Source: Lineus longissimus (taxonomy: Eukaryota > Nemertea > Pilidiophora > Heteronemertea > Lineidae). Taken from it: a stretch of DNA of 64,000 nt. Below the pieces are notes generated by a model. It saw only the letters and a list, made by a program, of their open reading frames with translations, did not search any database and was not told the origin of the DNA. The DNA lies in assembly GCF_910592395.1 (NCBI RefSeq), contig NC_088322.1, positions 9,791,431 through 9,855,430 on the forward strand. The letters run 5' to 3'. Every line of letters starts with the position of its first letter. The first letter of the stretch is position 1. The position numbers were made by a program, and so were the translations under genes. This document shows positions 11,206-26,400 of the stretch, piece by piece.

Positions 11206-14200
11206 ATGAAATATCTCTTTGGAATCGCAGTGTTTCTCGGTTACTTTGCGTCATTTTTTGCTCCAACTGATTCGAGGATTGACGTTAGTGGATCAGGGTG
11301 AGTAGCGCTTACCTTTGTTTTTTTATATCTTTATAAACATACGTCTAACAGTTTTAAATGTCCTTAGATAACGTGTTCCCGAACAACAGATTGTCTATTA
11401 CACGTATTCGCTTTGAATCTCCGATGTATCATGAATGCCATGAGTCTCTATAAAATCATATCTTATCCCGTCACCCTCAACGAACACCTTTTGCGAAAAT
11501 TACCAATATTCCACGACGCATGTGATGGTGACGGGCCATGCCCACTCCATATGGCTGTGTGTGCATCTAACCTCACCAATGCCTGCGAATTTAAAGAAAA
11601 ACGTTCAAAGCACGTGGAAAAAAACCTCTGTAAGACATCGAAGGGCATGCAATTAGCTTGTTTGACTGGGGGTCGAATTAGAGTGCAATACTGCTGTGCA
11701 TGAAGGTGGATTCGGGACTACCAAAAAGTTTGTTGTGGGTCACCTGCAAGGTTCAACCTACTCCTCCTTTGCAAAATTTGCCCAACGACTTGTGTCACAC
11801 CCGACAGACTACTGAAAGTCATGGTGATCCAATTAAAATACCAGTTACGGACCGCCGGAAGTAGACAGCAGACTTGCGGGCATGCAGCTTTGTGGCTGGT
11901 CGAAATTGTAAAGAAGAAGCGCCTGTCAACCCTCTAAAATCATTTCGCCCTACAATTATGTGGAGTTTGAAACATGCAGCAAAATGAATCTCGAGGACGA
12001 TCTTTCCTGTGGGCAATTTGACCTGCAACTCCGCGTGACAGGTAGATGGGTTGGACATGTACATGTAGGCGTACAACACTTGTTAATGAGTAGATGTACC
12101 AAATGAGGCTCGGGCATGTACTTGATTTTAACCACGTGACCAGCGTCCCTGAAGCCATTGTTAATTGATTAACTGATAATTTATTTATTTTTTTATATTT
12201 CAGCCCCAATGCGTGTCTCGTATATTATCATTATAGTCAAAAATATAGAAAGAAAATTGGTGGAATTTCTATTTCATGGATAACCAAATATCGGTAGGTG
12301 AACGACATCCCGACTGCGTTTTGCGAATTCGAGTATCACAATATCAACTATAACATAAGTATGTTAACATAAGGATTTCACTCATATTATTCAGACCCCC
12401 CCCCCGCGCCCGCGTAGGTGCAGTTGTGCGGTCAACATGGAAACTGAACTGCGTAGTGCAAACGTGGACAAACTGCTTTGACTTAATTTGCACGACTGCT
12501 CACGGATAGACATTTCCTCACCGTCCACCAAATTTTGAGTAACACTTTTGAAAAAAAATTGACATCTTCGATTATCGGACTGCCTGCCTTTTTCTATGGA
12601 AAGATGAAATCTTGAATCTATCTTAAAATTGTACTATTCTGCTTCAACAGGACCGTAACGAGATCAAAATGGCAATGCTGTGCGGGTTGGCAAACTTCTA
12701 ATGGCGTGAACTGTGATCTAGGTACGTTAATTTGTAGCTCTTTTTAAAATTAAGTATGAAAAACTCAGGAACGATATCATACCCTTTTACCTTCAATTTC
12801 TTCGATGATCATCATCGAAAATCCAGGGTCAGTCGTATCCTCCTCTCCTCGCACTTGGTCGATTAACTAGTGCCGAGTGTTGGCCTGATCTTCAGGATGT
12901 TGATGATAGACTCAAAAGTATACTTTCGCGTCACATTTTCCTTAAATAATCTGCAATTATCTGACAAAATCTCCCTGATTTTCCTCTAGACTAATGCTAG
13001 TGATACACTTTTAAAAAGTAGTCCTGACCAATTTTTTCTAGCTATTTGCGATTCAAAGACAAACCTGAACAAAGCGTGCCACAGATGGGTCGCCGCTGGG
13101 CTTATTGTTAAGCCCGATGGGAGCAGTGTCACGTTCAGTGAAGGGAGTTGCTACCTCCCGCAGAAGTGCCAGAAGTGTGCCAAGGGATTTTGGCCAAAGA
13201 ATGGTGGGCCATATTGTGAAGGTATGTCCAACTTAAAACGATTTATGGATTCATGAATATTTAACAAAAATGCTGTAGGATTTCGGATTTATCTAGGACC
13301 TTGAATGTATTTGATTACCTGTGTATATGCATAATGATGCCTGTTTAATGTAACTTTACTGTCATTTTGATGTGAGAGAAAATATATTTGTCCTGGTAAG
13401 GACAAACTATTCGAATCACGGATTCAACCAATATCAGTATCCATCTCTTATTGTTGCAGTTTGTCCCCAGATTGCTAATTGTGACTTTGAGGAATGCAGC
13501 GACACCCATCAGATTTGTGCAAGATGTAATGGTGACTACGGGATGACAGGTTGTAATGAGGCTTCCCCAAAACAGATTCATGGCTGCAGCGCTTTCTTCA
13601 CGAACCCTTTAAAGACAGCTTGCATGGGTGAGGTTTCGATCTGGCAATTTTAAATTGTTAATGACTTATTACAAGAGCGGTTTGTCGCCAAAATTTGCTG
13701 TTTTTGCATTAACTTTTTTTGTAGCGGCGGTTGGACGCTAGTGGAATCGGTCCTAGCGGCTTGGGAAACCTTGCTTAATCAAATAACATAAACAATCCTT
13801 TTTGAAATCGCGATGGAGTGAATTGATTGGAGTAATGAATTTGCGTCACCAGTTGAGCGGCCATTGCTGAAAGCAGTATTTTTCTCACTGTCCAATGGTC
13901 TGTGCAACTTTTTCCAATGGTGTGCTTTTTGAAATAATTTAGTGGTGAAAACGAAACTTTGCGAGCGTAAATTTCAAACTGGCCGATTTCGGCCACAAAT
14001 ATAGAATCTATCGAGGAGAACTATGTCAGCCAACTTCATACTATCACCTGCGCGACCAATCCTTGCTGACGCGAATTAATAATTAATAATAACGACGTCC
14101 AAATGGGATTAAAAGAGCTTTGCCTGTGTCATCTCGTGAAATCTCTTGGCCGCGTCAGAGGAGAGCGCCACTGCAATAATGGTATTGAGGATTGCCTTGC

Positions 14201-14416
14201 GACTACATTTCGGGTGAAGGGGACAGCGATAATTTGAGGCCAATGCATTCGTCAACAGAGGGATTTTTATCAAAATTATTTTACCATGTTTGTTTTTAGA
14301 GCTTTGTTCATGGCGAACAACAAGTACTGCATGCTGGCCAGGCGAGTGCGGTCCAAAAGGTCATAAAACAGACTGCAAGTGCCACCCTTGGTTTACTGGA
14401 CCAGAATGCATGACCA
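11206..14416 (+). other. Exons 1-6: signal peptide, EMI-like domain and Cys-rich segments of the giant protein
   Basis: Exons: 11206-11297, 12204-12293, 12651-12721, 13042-13221, 13460-13627, 14300-14416. The leader MKYLFGIAVFLGYFASFFA is followed by GPNAC (31-35) and QCCAGW (69-74) with a further Cys at 82, the start and end signatures of EMI domains. The usual middle cysteines of an EMI domain are absent, so it is short and atypical. Exons 4-6 encode repeated C-x-C and C-x-x-C spacings (CQKC, CARC, CKCHPWFTGPEC) resembling EGF/TIL-like modules. Exons 4 to 6 share phase-1 starts, as expected of shuffled extracellular modules. Confidence 0.8.
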
Positions 14417-17400
14417 GTAAGTTGTATCTTTAAAGGCTGTTCGATAAATATTTGATGTAATTAAATTTGAAAATTTCAAATTGTGTAAAAACGAATTGAA
14501 TACGAATTTTCACAGTGCCGTTGTGTAGGCAAATGTGGATATAAAATTTCAGCAAATTCGTATGCATAATAAGTGCACTGCGGCACTGCGTTTAACTGCA
14601 TTTCTATCATTTTGGACCAGCAGTAGATACAAAAGGCGTTCCCCTTTAAAGACATCACTGCATAATGTAGCATGGAAATGTGCCAAATTATCAGGTAGTT
14701 TAATTTGCGGTACGCTCGTCTGCCCGTTTCGGTTGGTTGGACCAGATCCGCTGCAGTGGCATTTTGACCAATAAAGCTATGTCAAGGGCTGTCTATCTTA
14801 TCTCGTGGGCCCTGTCCTTGAATCCAACTAAGTCTGTTTGGAAAACAAGTTTCGAGATAGGCATGATTGTGAAAAAAATCACATGTTTCCTTTCACTTTC
14901 AGTCACGAAACCGCCGGAAATCCTGTTTGTTCTCATCAAACTGGACAAACATATCGGCGGAGATCATTACAGGAATCTGATGCAGAACGACCCAAACGAA
15001 CTCAAGATTACTCGTGTGTACTGGACAAATGCGGAAGCCACTCACCTCGACCTGAAAGCGAAAGCTAACCATACGGCTAAGCTGAGTCCGAGGCCCAAAT
15101 ATGTTAGTAAGGACAAGGCCAAGACGAACATCGGCATCGTCCGTGCTAGTGTTACCATTATTTCAAGGCCAGGTATGTAATCACCATCTGATAATCTTCA
15201 AGTAGGCCACACACTTAAATTATTTTGTAAAAACAACTAATCTGTCAGTTCCTGTGAAATTAATCAATTTAAAATAGTAGTGAATTAAAAACAAACCATT
15301 AACTAGTAAATGATAACCACTAAAATGATTAAGTATTACTGTTTCGATAGTTAAAACAACTGATCTCTCAGCCAAAGAACTACAACACGGGAGAGTGGTA
15401 GGTAAGAAATTACGATAAAATATAGATTTTTTTACACTAAATCAAGCAAGACATAGATTTGTCTTGGAAACGCAGATTGACATAACTGCAATTCTTTTTC
15501 TGCAGCAAATGGGACTGCCCGTACCTCTGCCTACCCTCTTTGCGGAGGCAAATCGTTTGTTGCTGCTCCGGAAGGGAAAGAACCAGTGAATTGTCAGGCG
15601 TGGGAGGTCCTCGGTGGGAAGATGCTGCAGCATGTTATTGAACACGGAGCAAGGTAAGAAACTTCAAGTCTATTCCCTGAATTTATAAGTCTTGGAGGAC
15701 GGTACAGAAATGCGAAAGCTTCATTCTAATCCATTGACACGTGACGCACTGCGAATGAGCGCAACGACCCTTATTGGCGCCGTAATAAACGTATTTATAG
15801 CCTCAGTCATCCAACCTCAGAAATAGCTGATGTGGAAACGTCCTCGGCGACATCTATGTTTTTACCCAACAGAGTATCGCTGTTGGACAACCAATGGGCT
15901 AACCATTGAAAAGAGCGCCTCCCTTCACTAGCCCGTCACGGCATATGATCGCGAAAGGAAGAATGAAAAACGATGGTTCACTGCACTGCATAGGCATAAA
16001 TTGACGATATATGTCACCATGGTTCAGACGATTGTCATTCATTTGGGTTGTATCCCGGTGGTGTCACCTCGTGGCCCGATAGTGAGGTGCCTTCTCCTCA
16101 TTTCTCAAGGTTAATGAGTTTTACATTACACTGCAAAGACACAGTAATTGGGTGATATGAATAAAGACTAGCAAATGCTTTTATCTAAAACTCCATGTAC
16201 ATTTACACTAGGCCTTTCTGTACAAAATTGAAGTAAAAGCATTTGCTAGTCTTTATTCATATCACCCATTATGTCTTCAGGTAAAACATGTTTCGTTAAA
16301 TATAAATTCTTCTTATTGGATGATCTTTTATTCCAGTCTAGAGATAGAAGTCGTCTACGTCGCTGGTGGATTTGTGACAATTATCGACCTGGACCGTGGC
16401 ATGAATAATAAAGAAACAAGGCACGACTATATCGAGATCACCTCCAAGTATAAGACCACATTCAAATGGGATCTTCACAAGCCTTACAGTACAAGTAACG
16501 ATCATTTCCGACTGTCAACGGAGAAGGCAAAGACCGTGAGTTTTAGCCCAACTGATACAGACGGCTGAACGCCTTTTGAATATATATACTATAATATCCC
16601 CAGATTAAAACATATGTTACCAGACAAGAACAGTTGAGGAAAGATTCAGTTTCAAGAAAATCTTACTGCACCACACGGCAAAACACTGACTCACTTGAGT
16701 GGAGAGCTTTGACTGACTTGCAGTGGAGGACGTGAGGCATGTTGCCAGGCACATATTTCATGCTTTCATCTCTTCAGGTTGATCAAACCATCACGGGAAC
16801 ATGGCAGGGCTGGAGTGATGACGACTCTCAAGTGCATGATAATGTCACCGTGGGGGTCACGCGCCTGGAAGCAGTTGGGAAAGAACTGAAGGATCATTGT
16901 GGGGGAGGTGAAGCAGTAATTCCTACAGCTACAGGATCACGATCGGTATGTGCGACTTTGGCACCTTTTAGGACCTAATTCTTCAAAACAAGTTAGTTTT
17001 TAACTTGTCGTTAGCTTTACCTTAGCGTTGAGTTTATTGGACTTTGAAGAGGAAGAGGACAGATTAAAGTTAACACAAGCTATAGTGATTTAACTGGTCC
17101 TGAACAACCGGGCCCAAGGTTGATTCTCTTCGCTTCCTAGTTTCAGGACAAAGTGTTCTCCGTGACCCTGTTAAATAGCCTAGTTGGGAATCAGAACGAA
17201 ATACTTTTAAACATTTACAACCAGGCTAAAGAACAATTCCACCAAACTAACTATTTACTACTTCAGACCTTGCAGAAATAATTCTGACAATACAGACAGT
17301 ACAATTCTGTAATGGTTTTAAATTTTCTAGAAGACCACAAGGCTATATATTCCTTACCATGCATTGGGCTTCATGCAGAAAAAAAATCAATCTCAAGACA

Positions 17401-20400
17401 ATCTAACCTTACCCGGCAAAGGAAAAAAAAGAGGAGATCACTGACTCTCTCTGGGCTCGTGCTTTGGTCTATCAGAAAAAATCAGGGGCTAGTGTTTGCT
17501 GCTCCGGCCTTCACTAACCCCTGATTTCTTCGTTCTAATGTAGATTGACAAACCTATATTAATTTTGATTATCTGCTTCAGTTCAACGTTAAGAAACCCG
17601 GTGTATATTCCGTCATTCTCACCGTCTCTGACATAGCCGGCAACCATGAACGTTCGAGGCGATTCTTCACCTATGACCCGGGCTCCAAGCTCCAAATCAT
17701 GACCGGGACTAACGCATCGTTTAGCAGCGCAGCTAGCAACACCAGCTACGATGACCAGTGGCAGCACAACACTGACATTGCCATTCCTGTGGTTTACACA
17801 ATCAGCGAGGGCCGCTTCATCAACCCTAACCATACCCATGGAAACTGGTTGGGGGCGATCCTTAAGTGCCATGGAATGAATGATACGTATGATGACAACG
17901 ACCGGCTGAGGACGACTTCTTCCATAAGGAACAATCGGGGTAATTAACAATTACGGTGGAATCTTCCTAAGCTAACATAACACCTTTCTATTAAAGACTC
18001 TCGCTCTGTGAAGGACACTTGTTTTGGTCCCAAATTGGTTGACTTCATTCGTTTTGATCTCTCTAATCAGGACACCTCATATTAAGGACAGCATTAGACA
18101 GTCCTAGGAGTTTCCTTAATAGAGAGGTTTTACTGTAGTTAACACTGATATGTAACCTGGTGTAGCCAAATTGCATTTTTATCTGGCAGTCAAAGAACAT
18201 CTGTAAAATGTCGTCCTCTTCTTAACAAAAATGAATAATGAAATACGAAATAAAATCATCATGGATTACTGGTCAACTGCGCTCTACTGACAACTTCGTT
18301 AAGCCATTTTTACCTGGCACGAGTGAATCGGGTTCACAGCACATCAAGTTGCCCCGACTTGGTCTTGAACCAAAGATATTTGGACTCATACAACAAGCTC
18401 TTGATAAGACAATTTTTATTTTGCAGGCGTGGTCGAGATGGAGATTGGGTACCTTCAATACCGATCTCTTGATAGGCCAAACACACCTGTCCCCTACAAG
18501 TCTATTGATATATTCACCACGACTAACTCTTTTAACATTGTAAGGAAGGATGGTGACACCATTGAGTAAGTCAGAATATTGATGTACAGCAAACTATTCT
18601 CTACTTACCTCATCTGTGCCTACATTTCTTCCTACGGCCGGGCTGTTTATCAGAATGCGGTTCTGAAATCTAGAATCCAGCGTCACTACCAAGGGTTCCA
18701 AGGACCTTACTCCCAGTTATCACTTAATTACTAGTGCCTAGTCTGCAGATCTTTCAAGATGGATTAACACGCACTTAAGATAGATATTGATAGGTCACCG
18801 AGAGATGTACATTCAAATTTTGATATACTTACAGAGAGTTTATACTTTCTGACTTCTGGACTTATACACATCTAACTCAGACGTATAGAGCGAACATATT
18901 CATGCCTTTAAAAAGAACATCTTTCCTGCAGGATGTTTATCAAGGTAACAGACTACATGAACAGGTTCTTTGAGGAAAGCAAGAAAGTCCGCATCGACTC
19001 CAGTCCGCCTGTGATTCTAAATGTTGCATTGTGGAGGGAAGGAGTAAAAAGGCTTGCCGTTCACAACTCCACGGAGCTCCGCACGATGACGTACGTAGTT
19101 ATAGATGAAATTAGAACTGATTGCACTAAAATGATTTCTCGCTAGCTGTGGTTGCTTCGGTTCCCGCCACAGAATAAGTTCACTCGACTCCAGCGCTTTT
19201 TTGGTAATTAAAAACCATTCTTTTGACACTCTTTACGCTAGCAAACATCCATGCTAGCGGTAATTTACATTACCAAATATCCGCTCTGGACGAACGTAGC
19301 TTTGCACGGTGGCGATTGCAGCAGGGAAAGGCTTTAAGAGGAACCAGGCCTTTATTCCCGTACCTGCTAGTGGAATAGGGCTTTTGTTTGTTGGATGAAT
19401 TTTGGCGGATAAACACGTCCCACCCATTCTCCTGCAACATTTGGTGGACTTGCCACCTTTTACAAGCAATTTCTACATCAGTTTCTGCATGCATATATGT
19501 ATCTAAAGTCCACAAAAAACCTTGTCAAAGGTTGAAAAGAGGTCCATGAATTATGAAGGAATCTGTTGGAGTATGCAAACATGCATTGTCTTTCAACAAA
19601 GAATAATGTGTTTCTAGGTTTGAATGGTGGGCGTTCGATTATGATACTTGCTTGAAACAAGTCGAATGGACTATCTATGATAACCACACCACCCGTAAGG
19701 AAATCTTCTACCATGGTCATCAGAAGATTGGTCATCAGGGACGACACAAGGTATGTTTCTTTTTGGCAAAATTCAGCAGGTATCCAGCGCCCACTATAGA
19801 CAGTCGCGTAGCGTGGTAGCAATTTTAAAATATTTTGCGGGGTAATTCATTACATTTGAATGAAATTTTAATTCGAACATGCTCCTTTCATTGACTTTAA
19901 AGGTTAGCGCAGGACTGCTTCTTAGGAATTGTAACTGTTCGATGTAGCGAGTTTCATGAACTGCTGTAATGCGATGTCTAGTTGTTTACTATGCATACAC
20001 CAATATAGAGAATATGGCGTGAAAAGACACCTCGACAAGAGCTATTTAATGTGAACTTTTCTTGTAGGACCTTGCTGCATGTAAGAAGAAATACTTCGAG
20101 GCCCCGAACGGCCCGGATTGTTATGCCACTATTTACCACGGTGCCTGCCACAAGCACTTTCGTGTAACGCCTCAGGTCTCAACAGGTGGACTTAATGGAC
20201 TGCACCCTGATAGAAAGGAAGCCCTCCACGATGTCGACCTCTTCATCAATATAACAGTTATCAACTGGGCAAACTTAAAGTCGACATTCGTTAAGAAGGT
20301 AAACACAGATGTATTGTAGGACATGTACATTTTATCATATCAGGATCGATCTACTATTTCAGCAGTTTACGGCAGAAATCGATTTAGCAGACAGCCGGTT

Positions 20401-23400
20401 TTGGGATAGAGTATGGTCAGAATATTATTTTTGCCAGGCCATGTCATACAGTGGCCTCGCTTGTAAAATACAAGCTGTTACCAGCTGTTATCAGATACTA
20501 GCTGTTTAAATAGAATGACTACCGAAACTCTTCGTTCCCGTAACCTTGAGTCGCAGCTGGTGAGGCGGGGTCTCTATCTGCTTCTCCTCAGACTTTATAC
20601 TAATTCTCCAAACTTGTCCTTTCAGATCTCGATTGATAAGTCTCGTCCTAGACGAGGAGTAGTCCATGACGGGCTCCCAGGGGCTCCTGACGTTGATTAC
20701 CAAAGTAGTAGAAACCTTGCAGCATACTGGGATGGTTTTTTCGACCACGAGAGTGGGATTGTCTACTTTCAGTACGCCTGGGGGACTTCTTGTCAGGGAA
20801 CCGGTGTATTTGGAATCAAATATGACAGCGCAAAGGTATTTCTTATGGGGTTTCTTTCTGACGAAGATATGCCGAGGACATTTAGACTTACTGCTAGCCT
20901 TATCAGTAGTACCGTTAGCGCATGCACACTTCTTGCCGCTCGGGGATCATGCTTGGGAATAGGATCTACGTCAATGAGAAATATCTTGTATCCCGATAGG
21001 GAACGTAAAGATACTTTTACTTAATCATGATGTATCTTTTGCTCAAAAATATGTTGGCTTTGATTGTTAAAATTGTATTTACATGCGTAATACAGCAGCT
21101 GTGACGAACCGTTGGTAAGTTCGTCATAACAGGAATTACAGGAACATTTCTTTGATGACTTTTTGTTTCTGCACCTTCATTGACAGAAGGTGGAACAAAA
21201 TTCCTAGGTTTTGCATCCAGAGTTGCGTGCGCAGGAATGATTACCATAGCAAAATCAAAACTTCTGTCAATCGTGGCGCTGGTTCAAAGACCCAAAAACA
21301 GTTAAATAGCCCAACTTTTATCGATCAGGTTAAGAAAACAACACAAACCTCTGCTCAATGGACAGCGCCGTCGAAAGGGAAGTATTTCATCACAGTGGTG
21401 GCTTTCAACGCTGCGTTGGACCATTCAGAACCAGTTTGTTCTAATGGCGTCATGGTGGACGAAACCGGTCCAGTCATGGGGGGATCTACAATTGAAAACA
21501 CTGTTACAAAACCAGGTCTACTCAAGCAGGGTGGGAAGGTGTACTATATCAGGAAGGACAGAAGAAGAGTAAGGATTGAAAAGCCATCTTCCTCTTGCCT
21601 GTAAGTTGTCAATTTAATTGCAAAAACAGAAAGTTAAAAAACACACGACTATTGCTCTTGTTTTGAGTTACCTGGACCATGTTGTTGGAAAAAGCTTATT
21701 TTCCTCGGTTTAAAAGATGTCATCGTGTTAGTTGCTTGACTGTTGGTGGTTTTTCGACAGTTTTTCTTTTGCACGATGTGTTGGTTGGTCATGTATGCGC
21801 CATGGCCAAGATATGGGCTGCAAGTTCACCCGGAATCGATTGACCTTTGTGGAAGTTTAAGCTTGATGTTGATATGCAAATGAAGGAAGACGAGAATGGA
21901 GGTCATTGTGACCAGCATGAAAATGAGTCCAGAGTAAACATCTCAAATCCTTCTCATAATCATGTTCCTCTACTCTTGCCCAACTGTGAACACATTGCCA
22001 TTTCACTTCCAGTGCCAAGGCAACTGAGACAACGGACATCACTATATACTCTGATGCAGTATTCCCAAATGGAACACTGGTGACAGAATCGACTAAGTTC
22101 TGTCAGAGTCAGCGTCCACTGTCACTCACTGCAGTCACACCACTCACGAAAGATTCCTATGTAAGTGTTCTTATAATTTAGACGTCCTTCATCATTGTAA
22201 AACAGTTTTTGTTATATATGCAGTCAAACCGGTTACAGATTCAGCTTTTAACGTAAGATATCGCGAAGATCCGACTCTGATAATTTCTAATATTGCTTTT
22301 AATAATGAAACGCGGATATATAACGAACGAAATTTCGCTTCGTGAAAATGCGTTATAACTTAGTTTGACTCCTTTGTGAATCGCTGATGACGGTCTTGTT
22401 TTATCATTCACACATCTGCATGGCAATCGCAGTTTTCGTGATTAACCAGTTTCGTTTTCCAGATTTCCGCCAACTGGACAGCCCACGATAACGAGAGTGG
22501 TATACAGAGTTATCAGTTTGGTTTGATGAGTAACAAGGGGGCAAGTGCAGCCCCGGATATTCTACCCTACACTCCAACCGTTTTTGGCAGCCGTGGACAT
22601 TTCAAACTGCGTCACCCCGACCTCACGGCTGGGAAAGTGTTTTATGTTGGAATTATAGCAAAGAATAAGGCTTCACTGACAACTGAAAAGGTTTGTAATG
22701 CATCCACATGGCGTAAAATTAATCTTGTTGGCAGTTTCAAAGCTGAGTGAAAAAAATTTCTTCTTCAAAAATGATTTTTGAAATGAAATTTGGAAGCTAG
22801 GATTTGCCAAAAGTCCTGCTTTACACGATTGGTTTATACCAAGACAACGACTGTTGAAAATAGTAGACTTTCATGGCAGTCAAATAACTCCATCGACGCT
22901 CAGATAATTTAATCAAAGCAAAGTTTATTGTGAGATAGAATCTGAAAACTTACTGGACGTGTCGTCTGTCTCACTGACAGACATCGTTAACAGTGACTGC
23001 GGTGATGCGTGGTGTTTCTCGCGACACTAGCTACAAACGAGACAGGTCTTGGTGGCCCGGCCTTCCTAGGAAGAAATCGCATGTATATGACAGTCTTTAG
23101 GAGCCCTCGTCTCTTTCCATGGTGACCCCGTATATTTGGATGGATCAACGTGTTTGGTCGAGTTGGAATCCTTCCCGCTCCAGGATTTTGACATTTTTCC
23201 AGTCAGGCGACGTGGTTGAGATCTACCAAATGGTCGGTTATGGCCGACTTATGTAAGTCACCTGCTGTGGAGCAACAAAAATGTATTTTGACATACCGGT
23301 ACATGATACACGTAACTGATACCTACTAAATCAACATTATTTTGTGATTCGACAGGTTTTCGGTCCGTTTGTTGTGGAGGTGACACATCCAATCTTCACT

Positions 23401-26400
23401 GGTAAGATCGAGACCCATGCCAAAAATGGTGAACTTGTGGCCACTTGGCCCGCAAATGGTTTTGTTGATGGGGAATCTGCAGACCCGTTCACTTATGAAT
23501 ACGCCGTAGGTGAGTACTGTCTTGAAGTGATGATGTGTCTACGGTAGTTTCAAATGAAAATTGATTGCGCTCGATGTTGGCCGTGCATTGGAGAGGAAGC
23601 AGTTTGGCAGTTTGAATACTTTGTTTCGTATACTTTGACCGAGTGCCAAGGAATTTATTCAAATAGAATGGGTTAGAAAATACTTTTTATGACTCACCTA
23701 GTTACTGTACATCACACATGACTTTAAAACTTTAAATGGAATTGCCGCCTGGCACATCACTAGATGAAATGTATGATATTGAGATAAATCTGAGGTGACA
23801 CTCATCTACTTATGCCAGTAGTATATACTGGTACAATGAAAACTGAATCACATTAAAATTTCACTCGCGTAATGAAATTGTCTTCCAGGTACATCACCGA
23901 GTGGAATAGAGGTCGTATCATGGTCACCTCTCGTCGTCGGCGCAGACTGCAAACTAGCGCTGCCACCTACCCCAAGCTGCACCCACATTCCCATGAAGTC
24001 CAGGCGGCTCCACGCCGGCGATACGTACTACGTCTCAATCAAGGCTACGAACTTTGTCGGCCAATCTGCAGTGGTGACCGTCCAAGTGAAACATTACGCT
24101 GACCCTCCTGCCAAGGGAATGGTGCGGGACGTTGCCCCGGCAAGTGAGCAGCCCATTGTGTCCCTTGGTGTAAGTAGCCTACCGGCATCTCTCATTCACT
24201 ATCAATAGACTTGTTTATAGCTACAGATTGATTAAGTTGTACCACTTTCATGATAGTGAGCCCCTTTAAACATTTCATTTATGCACATATCTTAATATCC
24301 TTTTATAAAATATCGCATTGTATTTTTTTAGCAACACGATGACATAGATTTCCAAAAAAGTAAAAAGTCCCTCGCGGTTGCCTGGACAAACTTGGGTAGA
24401 CCTTATCATACTACCCAATATCGTGTAGCTGTGGGGACGACATCTGGTGGAGTGGATGTGGTGGCCCCAAAGACGGTGACCGGCTCGAGCTATAGATTTG
24501 ACGGTCTCAACCTAGTGGCATTTATGGTAAAATTATTAATTTCCCAAACCCTTCTTGTGAGCATTGTGAGCATGGGACTGTCCTTCAAGTATATCAGTAA
24601 AATATCGAACACTATCTGTCTCTTGTTAATTTTGTTCTCAACTGTTGGAGCCCAAAGGCAACACGTTTTTGGCGTCTGTTGCTGACAATTCAATCCCGGT
24701 ATCATCGTTGTTCTCTTTCATATCAATCAATGAAAATCAATGATGATTCTCCACCCCACTCACCTGCTGCCATTAGCGTACCAAACGTTGCGAAGTCTTG
24801 TTCATATCGACAGCGATTCAGTTGCATAATAACTTTATTTGCTATTCTCATTCAGACCTACTACACGACGGTTTGGGCCAAGAATGTGAACGGCGAGGTG
24901 AAGATCACCACTGATGGTGTAAAGGTCATTGACCAAGGGGCTACGGTCAATGCAAAAGTGTTCGATGGTCCGAGGCCTTGCCCCACTGTACGTATTCATC
25001 AGAAATGTATACTCTCACGAACTTTTCTACTAAAACGAGTGCAGAAATGCTTAATCAGCAACCAAATGTCAAGACTTCTCTGAGTCCTCCAAGTCGACAT
25101 AGATGTAACACAAATGAATTACAATGTGATTGTAAAGGGAATGTTACTACTCCTACCTGAAAGTTTAACATGCCAGAAATGTCAGTTAACCTTTAACTTT
25201 GTATATCATCATCGCATCATAGTGCCATAGGTTTCTGCCTGTAATCGTCCAAGAGCATGACTGTTTAGAACCATGGGCCCTGAAGTAATTTTATTTTCTG
25301 AATCAACAAGGCTGGTCTAGTTTGCCTCAATACACGTCACTCTTTATTTGCAGTTGGTCTGTACAGCAGACATCGACTACCAGGCTTCTACATCCTCCCT
25401 TTCTGCCCATTGGTCCATTCCTAGCAACATGGTCGACTACGTCAGTCACGTGTACTGGAAGATAGAACAACAGGATGATGTCATGGACTGTATGTTGCTA
25501 TTGATTGCTTGTTTATTTTTTCATGTACTACTAAATGTTAGATTTGTTTGGGTAATACTGCAACCATTCCCTGTTGTCATCCAAACACACCCTGCTGTTT
25601 AGTTTTGCAAATACCGTATTTACGACATGTATATGCGGACAACAAACTTTATTGCGTTCATAAGACCTTTTGACACTATCTTAATATGATTTTCAATGCA
25701 GATATCAACCTTTCATTCAGCATTACAGTCTTAGGTCATGTCAGGACAACAGCATTTCAAGATTGGAAGCCAGTTTGCTATCAGTATGCAAGCTGCCCCT
25801 GGTCCAAATTTTTCTGTGTCGTATCCGAAATATTCTTAGTTTTTCCCTTTCGATTGAAACAAAATAGTCAGTATCATCAGATGTGACATGCGATGTCGTC
25901 ACTAACAATATCAACATCAGCATTCTTCCCTTTCAGCCACTTCATGGAAAACGTTTGAACCGTTTGCACTTGTCCAAATGTCAGGCAATGTTACACGATC
26001 AAACCTGGGCTTGGTGTCTGGTAAACGCTACCGGTCAGTGCTGAGGCCCTGCCATGGAACGGTCTGTTTCAGTGATGTTTACAGTGATGGTGTGCTCATC
26101 CTTGCTAAGCTTCCCGCGGGTGGTTTAATCTCTGAGGTGCTATACAAGGACAAAACAGTAAGATTCTCTAGTTTTATCGTACTATCGTTTAATATTTTAG
26201 AAAAACAGGAGTTATTATACCAATGGTTGTTCGATGCCATTGAAAAAATTAAATGTGGGTAGATAATGGGTTGACGGTACAAAGCTGTCCGATGGTGGCG
26301 TCATGCTCTGCCTTGGTTTCGGTGTCGAATTTGTTTTACTTTATGAATCAGTCTGAGATGGATGAGACTAGAATACTAAATGTTCATCCAAGGGGAAAAT

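Noticed and set aside
17489-17950. A 153-codon minus-strand reading frame
   Set aside because: It is the complement of exon 11 of the giant gene, whose plus-strand reading keeps phase with its neighbours.
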